A DNA stretch of 39,057 nucleotides, taken from the NCBI GenBank assembly GCA_021840555.1, contig JAKBXW010000007.1:1-39057 (forward strand), given 5' to 3'. Source of the stretch: Nitrospirota bacterium (GTDB lineage Bacteria > Nitrospirota > Leptospirillia > Leptospirillales > Leptospirillaceae). Both the position numbers and the translations under genes were made by a program. The notes under the pieces were generated by a model. The model did not search any database. It saw only the letters and a list, made by a program, of their open reading frames with translations, and was not told the DNA's origin. How positions within the stretch are numbered: position 1 is the stretch's first letter; every line of letters starts with the position of its first letter. Shown here piece after piece: positions 33,963 to 39,057 of this stretch.

Positions 33963-33990
33963 TTGAACTTTCATGAAAAGTTCGTAGAAT
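33963..33990 (+). promoter_or_regulatory. Sigma70-type promoter for amiC with an overlapping dyad
   Basis: TTGAAC (33963-33968), 16 nt, TAGAAT (33985-33990). The spacer is occupied by GAACTTT-N5-AAAGTTC (33965-33983), a 19-bp dyad with perfect arms. A factor bound there would block the promoter, so repression is likely; this is inference. Confidence 0.55.
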
Positions 33991-34045
33991 TAATCCGACA
34001 GGACTCTTCTCTCTTCGGATTCATCCCAAAAACGGGAGCCATGGA

Positions 34046-35443
34046 ATGCCGGATTTCAAGGAAAACACAGACCTTCTTGTTCGGAAATCCCTTATCCATC
34101 CGGGACCGATTCTTTTTTCGCTCCTGATCCTCCTTGTCTTCCCGGGGTTGTCCCCGGCCGCCGATCTTTCCTTCATCCAGAAGGTGAGGGTCGGCCTTCA
34201 CCGGCACACCGTCCGGATCGTCCTCGCGATGGACCGCGCAACGGCAAAGCCCCGACTCTCTTCGAAGACGACGGACCGACCTTCGGTCAGCCTCAAGGGA
34301 GTGATGCCCGGGGCCGGCGTTCACAGGTCCCTGGTCGTCCGCTCTCCCGAATTCCGGAAATACCTGTCGGCGATCAGCATCGCCTACGATCCCTCGGGGA
34401 GGACCACCCGCCTATCGATCCGGTTCGTCCGTCCCGTTCCTCCGCCGAAGATCTTCATGCTTTCCCATCCCCACCGAATCGTGATGGATTTCGCGGTCGG
34501 CCCAGGAAAGGGAGCCGCCCCCGTGGCGCGAACCGCCCCGGCCCACCGGCGCCGGCGGATCGTCATCCCCGGAAAGCCCCTTCCCCCATCCTCCTCCCCG
34601 GTCACCCCCTCGCCGGCCGCTCCCCATTCCGCCCCCTCCGGAGCCGTGCCATCGCTTGACACCTCCAGACCCCGCCTCCTGGCCGCTTCCTTCGATCCGT
34701 CTGCGCGTCCCTTCCGGGTTGTCCTCGACGCCGGACACGGCGGCCGCGACTGCGGGACGACCTCCGTGAGCGGGGTCTGCGAAAAGACCCTGGTCCTCGA
34801 CATCGTGAAGCGGCTCCGGCGGATTCTCGACCGGGATCCCCGCTTTCTTGTCATCCTGACCCGGAGCGACGATCACTTCGTTCCCCTTTCCGAGCGAACC
34901 CGCATCGCGAACGAGAGCCACGGCGATCTTTTTCTGTCTGTCCACGCCAATGCCGATCCGGACCGGTCGGTCCGGGGGATGGAGACCTTTCTCCTGAACC
35001 TCCATTCGAGCGATGCCCGGGCCCAGCGCATCGCCCAGAGGGAGAACAGCGCCCTGGGAGTCTCCCGTGGAGACCTTTCGGCCATCCTGCTGACCCTCAA
35101 GATCAACCACAAGAAAAAACGTTCGTGGGAGCTGGCGCAGGAGATCGACGGCAATCTGGCCCGTTCCCTGGAGGCGGATTATCCCGTCCGGGACCTGGGG
35201 ATCCGCCAGGCTCCTTTCTACGTCATCATGGGAACGACGATGCCGGCGGTCCTGACCGAGGTCAACTTTCTCTCGAACCGGACCGACGCCCGCCTGATGG
35301 ACTCCTCCCGCTTCCGTCAGAAAACGGCCATGGCCCTCTACCGGGGCATCGTGGCCTACTACGCGAGCGTCCATCCGGAGGCGACCCGACCCATCCCCTC
35401 CGTTCGCCTTGCCCACCAGGAGCTCTCATCCCGTGAGCCATGA
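34046..35443 (+). CDS. amiC: N-acetylmuramoyl-L-alanine amidase with AMIN domain
   Basis: Cuts the amide bond between N-acetylmuramic acid and the stem peptide during daughter-cell separation. The 465-aa chain has a signal peptide (hydrophobic 20-33, cut near 38), an AMIN targeting domain (about 42-150), a proline-rich linker (about 157-222) and an Amidase_3 domain (224-450). Zinc ligands are H231 (LDAGHGG), E246 (VCEKTLVLD) and H300 (LSVHANA); catalytic E405 lies in VLTEVNFLSN. The region between (LLTLKINHKKKRSWELAQEID) may be the autoinhibitory helix of AmiA/B/C. Start ATG 34046, GGGAG upstream. First of an overlapping three-gene operon with the cyclo-ligase and folE. Confidence 0.95.
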   Translation: MPDFKENTDLLVRKSLIHPGPILFSLLILLVFPGLSPAADLSFIQKVRVGLHRHTVRIVLAMDRATAKPRLSSKTTDRPSVSLKGVMPGAGVHRSLVVRSPEFRKYLSAISIAYDPSGRTTRLSIRFVRPVPPPKIFMLSHPHRIVMDFAVGPGKGAAPVARTAPAHRRRRIVIPGKPLPPSSSPVTPSPAAPHSAPSGAVPSLDTSRPRLLAASFDPSARPFRVVLDAGHGGRDCGTTSVSGVCEKTLVLDIVKRLRRILDRDPRFLVILTRSDDHFVPLSERTRIANESHGDLFLSVHANADPDRSVRGMETFLLNLHSSDARAQRIAQRENSALGVSRGDLSAILLTLKINHKKKRSWELAQEIDGNLARSLEADYPVRDLGIRQAPFYVIMGTTMPAVLTEVNFLSNRTDARLMDSSRFRQKTAMALYRGIVAYYASVHPEATRPIPSVRLAHQELSSREP

Positions 35444-36062
35444 AGAGCGTCTTCTGGACAAGGAGTCCCTGCTGGTCAGGGAGAAGAAGGAGATGCGGCG
35501 GGGACTCGTGGCCCGGCGGGACGCGCTCCCGAAAGAAGAACGGAAACGGCATTCCCAGGCGGCGGGAGAACACGCCCTGGCCCTGATCCGGAGGCTCAGG
35601 AGGTCGAATGAAGGACCTTTCACCCTCGCCCTTTTCCTCTCCTTCGGAAGCGAGATCGACACCCGTCCCATCCTTTCGGGGCTCTTTGCGGAAAACGCGG
35701 AAGGAACCCGCATTCTTCTCCCCTCCCTCCGCCACTCCCGGGAGATCGTCCTTAGACCCTGGCGCAAGGACGAACCCCTGACTCCCGGCCCCTTCGGCAT
35801 CCTCGAACCGGAGACCCGGGAAGCCGTTTCCCCGGAGGCGGTGGACCTCTTTCTTCTTCCGGGGGTCGGCTTCGACCGGGCCGGCCGCCGCCTGGGGTAC
35901 GGACGGGGCTATTACGACCGGCTTCTCGCCCGGGCCGGGATCGGGGGAATCCGGGCGGGTCTGGCCTTTTCCGAGCAGGTCGTTCCGGAGATCCCCTCCG
36001 GGGCGGGGGACGTTCCCGTCCATTATCTCGTGACGGAAAAAGGGTGGAGCGCCTGTGGTTGA
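35433..36062 (+). CDS. 5-formyltetrahydrofolate cyclo-ligase
   Basis: Converts 5-formyl-THF to 5,10-methenyl-THF with ATP. From GTG 35433 (AGGAG upstream, 11-nt overlap with amiC) it is 209 aa. Signatures: KKEMRRGLVARRDALPKEERKRHS at the N-terminus, FLSFGSEIDTRPIL, GPFGILEPE, DLFLLPGVGFDRAGRRLGYGRGYYDRLL (the GYGxGYYDR nucleotide loop) and GLAFSEQVVPEIP. This is the YgfA/FAU1 family. It overlaps folE by 8 nt, so two folate/pterin genes are translated together. Confidence 0.93.
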   Translation: MSHEERLLDKESLLVREKKEMRRGLVARRDALPKEERKRHSQAAGEHALALIRRLRRSNEGPFTLALFLSFGSEIDTRPILSGLFAENAEGTRILLPSLRHSREIVLRPWRKDEPLTPGPFGILEPETREAVSPEAVDLFLLPGVGFDRAGRRLGYGRGYYDRLLARAGIGGIRAGLAFSEQVVPEIPSGAGDVPVHYLVTEKGWSACG

Positions 36063-36618
36063 TCCAGAGAAGATCGAGAGGGGGTTCCGGCTTGTTCTCG
36101 AGGGTCTGGGTGAGGATCTCGACCGGCCCGGTCTCCGGGAGACCCCCCGACGTGTCGCCGTCCTTTTCGCCGACCTCTTTTCGGGGCTTTTCCAGAATCC
36201 TTCGGAGACGCTCTCACTGATCGGCGGAGAAAGCTTCGACGAAATGGTCGTCCTGAAGAACCTCCCCTTCTACTCGATGTGCGAGCACCACTTTCTTCCC
36301 TTCTTCGGCCACGCGAGCATCGCCTACATCCCCGAAAACGGACGGATGACCGGCCTTTCCGACCTCGGAAGAGTGGTGGAGATCTTCGCCCGGCGGGCCC
36401 AGATCCAGGAACGGATGACCACCCAGATCGCCGACTGCGTGATGGCGACCTTGAACCCCCAGGGGGCCATGGTCATTCTTGAGGCGGAACACCTCTGCCT
36501 CTCGATGCGCGGCCTCAAGAAGCCGGGGGTTCCGGTGGTGACGAGCGCGGTGCGGGGAATCTTCCTGAAAAACGCGAAGACCCGCCAGGAGCTTCTCTCG
36601 CTCATCCGCTCTTCCTGA
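36055..36618 (+). CDS. folE: GTP cyclohydrolase I
   Basis: Converts GTP to dihydroneopterin triphosphate, the entry to folate synthesis. The 187-aa protein starts at GTG 36055. Zinc ligands are C76 and H79 (SMCEHHFLPFFGHASIAYIPE) and C148 (EAEHLCLSMRG); the second half of the active site is LGRVVEIFARRAQIQERMTTQIAD. Length and order are normal for prokaryotic GCH1. A decayed partial copy follows at 37038. The segment just after its stop (36603-36630) is itself a copy of the 3' end of eamA, part of the same duplication. Confidence 0.95.
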   Translation: MVDPEKIERGFRLVLEGLGEDLDRPGLRETPRRVAVLFADLFSGLFQNPSETLSLIGGESFDEMVVLKNLPFYSMCEHHFLPFFGHASIAYIPENGRMTGLSDLGRVVEIFARRAQIQERMTTQIADCVMATLNPQGAMVILEAEHLCLSMRGLKKPGVPVVTSAVRGIFLKNAKTRQELLSLIRSS

Positions 36619-36630
36619 TTTTCTCTCTTT

Positions 36631-36760
36631 GACAAACATGACTACGTCTGCACACGGTGTGAACACAAGGCGCACTTCGATGCCGATGCCGAAGTGAATA
36701 TGCGGGACGGGTCGGGCTTTCCTGCCCGTTGGTTCTTGAGACTCCAGCGGTGCGTCACGA
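36631..36760 (+). pseudogene. TnpB (IS605 OrfB) C-terminal remnant
   Basis: The plus frame from 36631 reads DKHDYVCTRCEHKAHFDADA then EVNMRDGSGF. This is the second half of a TnpB zinc ribbon (CxxC at 36649-36660) followed by the D-x-N-A-x-x-N region of the last RuvC motif. Everything upstream is missing because the duplicated folE segment ends just before it. Behind it, CGGGC-N6-GCCCG can form a small hairpin, as in IS605 right ends. Inactive relic. Confidence 0.6.
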
Positions 36761-36799
36761 GAACGGTATTTCCCTGGCGAAACCGTTGGGAAGTTAAAA

Positions 36800-36831
36800 C
36801 AGAAAACACTGAACAAATCCTGTGTTTTCTG
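36800..36831. repeat. Perfect 10-bp hairpin downstream of the tnpB relic
   Basis: CAGAAAACAC, 12-nt loop, GTGTTTTCTG. It lies about 100 nt past the recognisable TnpB codons. It may be the right-end structure of the same IS relic or a terminator-like hairpin. The stretch 36832-37037 behind it shows no gene that I recognise. Confidence 0.55.
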
Positions 36832-37037
36832 ATACGCCCGGAACAGGGGAATCATTCGGATTTCCGCCCCGAATGCCGGTCCCGGAAGGGTCCATTGAGC
36901 TGCAGACCGGATTGCGGGCCCTCTTTGGAATGGATGAAAAACCCGGGGTCAATCGCAGGCAATCCCTCTTCCCCCGGGGATGGCTCATGCCTCCCTTCGG
37001 AAGGCTTATTTTCCGGGCTTCCCGATCGATTCCGTTT

Positions 37038-37319
37038 TCATTCGATGTGCGACGAGCACCACCTTCTCCCGTTCTTCGGCCACGCAAGCATCGTCTACAT
37101 CCCCGAGAACGGACGGATGACACCCAGATCGCCGACTGCCTGATGGCGACCATGAAACCCCAGGAGGCCATGGTCATCCTTGAGGCGGAACACCTCTGCC
37201 TCTCGATGCGCGACCTCGAGAAGCCGGTGGTTCCGGTGGTGAGGAGCGCGGTGCGGGGAATCTTCCTGAAAAACGACAAAACCCGCCAGGAGCTTCTCTC
37301 GCTCATCCGTTCTTCCTGA
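37038..37319 (+). pseudogene. folE: Broken partial copy of folE
   Basis: Homologous to the second half of folE (from about codon 75). It has two lesions. Three extra bases turn CEHH into CDEHH, breaking the zinc-ligand spacing. A deletion of 70 nt removes the codons after GRMT and shifts the frame. In the intact gene that segment is flanked by the direct repeat ACGGATGACC (36342-36351 and 36411-36420). After the deletion the reading resumes as TQIADCLMATMKPQEAMVIL to LLSLIRSS. The 5' half of the gene is missing. Its last 17 nt overlap the eamA stop on the other strand. Confidence 0.9.
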
Positions 37320-38250
37320 TTTCCTCTCTTTTTCCCCCGAGCGCGACAAGCCCCACCCCCACGAGAATCAGCAAGGCTCCGACCGAGTCCCGGAACGTCA
37401 TTCGCTCGCCCAGGAGCATCCCCGCCATCAAAAGGGTGATCACCGGACCGAAGAAGGAGAGAAGCGCCGCCCGGCTGGCTCCGATGGCGGCGATTCCCAT
37501 CGTCATGAAAAAAGTGGGAATCGCGGTCGAAAAGACTCCCATGGCCGCGATCAGGAAAAGGGCATGCCGGTGCACCGTGGCCGGACGGAAATGGCCCGTT
37601 GCGAGGGACTGGAGCAGGAGGGCCAGCGTGGCCGCCACCATCACGAGGGAGGTCAGATAGAGCGGGTCGACCCTCCGGACGACCCGCTCCACCCCCACGA
37701 GATAGAGGGCATAGAAGAGGCCGCTTCCGATCACAAGGAGAACACCCTCGCGCTCCCCCGCTGCACCCGGGGGATTTCCCGCCGTGACGACGAAAAGCCC
37801 CGCCCAGGCCAGAAGCGACGAGAGGATCTCCCGGAGGCCGACCCGTCTTCGGCCGAGAAGGGCGGAGAGGAAGACCACGAAGGTGGGGTAGAGAAAGAGG
37901 ACCAGGCGCTCGAGTCCGGCCCCGATCAGAGAGAGTCCTTCGAAGTCCAGCCAGGCGGAGAAATCGAATCCCAGGAGCCCCAGAAGGACGATCTTCCAGA
38001 AGTCGGCCCGTCCGGGCCCCGGCCGGCTCTCCGGCCGCATCCGGCCGAACCAGGCGACTCCGGCCAGGTAGACCGGAAGGACCGACAGCATACGAAGATC
38101 AAGAACTGTGGAGGGATCGACCCCCTCCTGGTAGGCCATCTTTGCCAGAATGCCCTTGGCCGCAAATCCCGTGGCGGAGAGAAGGACCAGAACGACTCCC
38201 GTTCCCGTCCGTCCGGTAAGTGCAGCCGGCCCTCCTTTCTTCTCTTCCAT
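37303..38250 (-). CDS. EamA/DMT-family transporter
   Basis: A 315-aa inner-membrane transporter with two EamA repeats and about ten membrane segments: VVLVLLSATGFAAKGILAKMAY opens repeat one and EGVLLVIGSGLFYALYLVGVERV opens repeat two. GASRAALLSFFGPVITLLMAGMLLGERMTFRDSVGALLILVGV is the classical C-terminal DMT motif. ATG 38250 follows AGGAGAGG and is better than the longer in-frame start. Substrates of this family are metabolites or amino acids; which one is unknown. It is divergent from a LysR regulator 130 nt away, which by the usual rule may control it. The 3' end runs under the folE pseudogene. Confidence 0.92.
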   Translation of the reverse strand: MEEKKGGPAALTGRTGTGVVLVLLSATGFAAKGILAKMAYQEGVDPSTVLDLRMLSVLPVYLAGVAWFGRMRPESRPGPGRADFWKIVLLGLLGFDFSAWLDFEGLSLIGAGLERLVLFLYPTFVVFLSALLGRRRVGLREILSSLLAWAGLFVVTAGNPPGAAGEREGVLLVIGSGLFYALYLVGVERVVRRVDPLYLTSLVMVAATLALLLQSLATGHFRPATVHRHALFLIAAMGVFSTAIPTFFMTMGIAAIGASRAALLSFFGPVITLLMAGMLLGERMTFRDSVGALLILVGVGLVALGGKREEIRKNG

Positions 38251-38339
38251 GGATCCTCTCCTGTCGCGGCCGAATGTTCGCGGCACGGTCGATGGTGACG
38301 GCCGTTCTCCCCTTGTCAAAGTCTAGAGAAGAAAGAATA

Positions 38340-38361
38340 ATAAGTATAGTGAAACTTTTCT
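38340..38361 (+). promoter_or_regulatory. 22-bp element in the eamA/lysR intergenic region
   Basis: ATAAGTATAGTGAA followed by ACTTTTCT: 21 of 22 bases identical to 15459-15480 upstream of leuC. It lies 90 nt upstream of eamA and 20 nt before the lysR start. Candidate site for the adjacent LysR protein. Confidence 0.45.
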
Positions 38362-38380
38362 CTCTAAAAGATAGGGAAAA

Positions 38381-39057
38381 ATGATCAAATTCGATCTCGA
38401 TCTGGATTATCTCCGGACCTTCCAGGCGGTGGCGGAGGAGGGCAGCATGCATCGGGCGGCTGAGAAGCGTCACATGACCCAGCCGGCGGTGACCCGCCAG
38501 ATGGCGATTCTCTCCCGGGAGGTGGGAGCCACGCTCTTCCGGAGGTTCGGAAGGGGCGTGCGGCTGACGGAGGCCGGAGAGGCGCTCCTGAAGGAGTCCC
38601 GCATCCTTTTCCGGACGGTCGAGGAAGGCCTTCGGCGCGTAAGGGAGGTCGAGGAACGGGAACGGCTTTCCCTCTCCCTCGGAGGGAGCCACTATGTCAC
38701 GGCGACAGGCCTTGCGGCTCCCGTCAGGGCCTTCCGGCAGGCTCATCCGGAGGTAAGGCTCGATTTCCTGTGCGGATCCTCCGAGGCGATGGTCGAGCGG
38801 GTCCGCGACGGCTCTCTCGACCTGGCCGTGGCCACCCTCCCCGAAAGCGCGGAGGGCCTCCGGCGCATCCGCCTCTGGACCGACACCTTCGTGGCGGCCG
38901 TTTCGAGCGAATCCCCCCTCGCCCTGCAGGAAGGGGTTTCCCTTTCAGATCTGGCGGCGGAAACCCTGATTCTTCCCCCCTTCGGATCGACGACACGTCT
39001 GCTGATCGACAGGGTCCTCAGGAAACGGGCTATCCGTCCCGCGCGCGTGATCGAACT
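38381..39057 (+). CDS. LysR-type transcriptional regulator, cut by window end
   Basis: The first 225 codons are visible. Residues 7-66 are the winged HTH: LDYLRTFQAVAEEGSMHRAAEKRHMTQPAVTRQMAILSREVGATLFRRFGRGVRLTEAG, split here only by reading. A linker helix (EALLKESRILFRTVEEGLRRVRE) and most of effector subdomain I follow (LSLSLGGSHYVTATGLAAPVRAF, VERVRDGSLDLAVATLPES). The rest is outside the window. ATG 38381 has a weak AGGG SD. It is divergent from eamA. The 22-bp element before it recurs upstream of leuC, so it might also act there. The inducer is unknown. Confidence 0.93.
   Translation, partial: MIKFDLDLDYLRTFQAVAEEGSMHRAAEKRHMTQPAVTRQMAILSREVGATLFRRFGRGVRLTEAGEALLKESRILFRTVEEGLRRVREVEERERLSLSLGGSHYVTATGLAAPVRAFRQAHPEVRLDFLCGSSEAMVERVRDGSLDLAVATLPESAEGLRRIRLWTDTFVAAVSSESPLALQEGVSLSDLAAETLILPPFGSTTRLLIDRVLRKRAIRPARVIE

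Noticed and set aside
36694-37143. Plus-strand ORF spanning the tnpB relic and the folE copy
   Set aside because: It joins pieces of two different relics by chance; the composition changes within it and no single family fits.
1-39057. CRISPR array
   Set aside because: No regularly spaced direct repeats were seen, and no cas genes are present.

Overview
The window is compact, GC-rich bacterial DNA from a Gram-negative organism. Outer-membrane genes (lnt, an LpoA-like protein, an AMIN-domain amidase, a dTDP-rhamnose operon) sit with housekeeping genes, separated by short gaps and often by 1-10 nt overlaps. Many starts are GTG or TTG with strong Shine-Dalgarno (SD) sequences. The gene content, including an archaeal-type ATP-dependent DNA ligase and an hsp20-lon pair, would fit an acidophilic Nitrospirota such as Leptospirillum. 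That assignment is inference from gene content and style; no marker here proves it.

Layout. 1-2300 (mostly minus): the start of an IS1380-like transposase at the edge, then an operon of a one-TM protein, a stand-alone LON substrate-binding protein and a DUF815 AAA+ ATPase. 2475-5909: a GNAT acetyltransferase facing lnt-prfB, where prfB carries the classical +1 frameshift site. 6082-12104: a Spy/CpxP-like protein, a lipoprotein, the DNA ligase, hsp20 and lon, ended by a clear hairpin terminator. 12148-18354 (minus): leuC-leuD-AI-2E permease, tRNA-Glu and rfbB-rfbA-rfbC (no rfbD in view). 18560-21825: argA, a c-type cytochrome, a radical SAM protein and an orphan HipB-like regulator.

21826-25007 is accessory DNA: an IS200/IS605 tnpA relic followed by a complete 2461-bp insertion sequence. 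Its transposase joins a DruA/DUF4338 domain to an IS701-like DDE domain and has an A9-associated frame change near its C-terminus. 25008-28089 holds cobC-cbiA-cbiC of cobalamin synthesis, divergent from an aldo/keto reductase. 29225-29874 is an IS605-type graveyard. Next come LpoA-like/site-2 protease/trpS (minus) and, divergently, amiC/5-FTHF cyclo-ligase/folE (plus). folE is followed by a tnpB relic and a broken partial copy of folE that overlaps the 3' end of an EamA transporter. A LysR regulator, cut by the window end, lies divergent to that transporter.

The strongest items for a second look are the DruA-transposase fusion with its frame change, the coupled LON-domain/AAA+ pair, a 22-bp element found upstream of both leuC and eamA/lysR, and the folE duplication. 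All identifications come from reading motifs and gene context; no database search was run.
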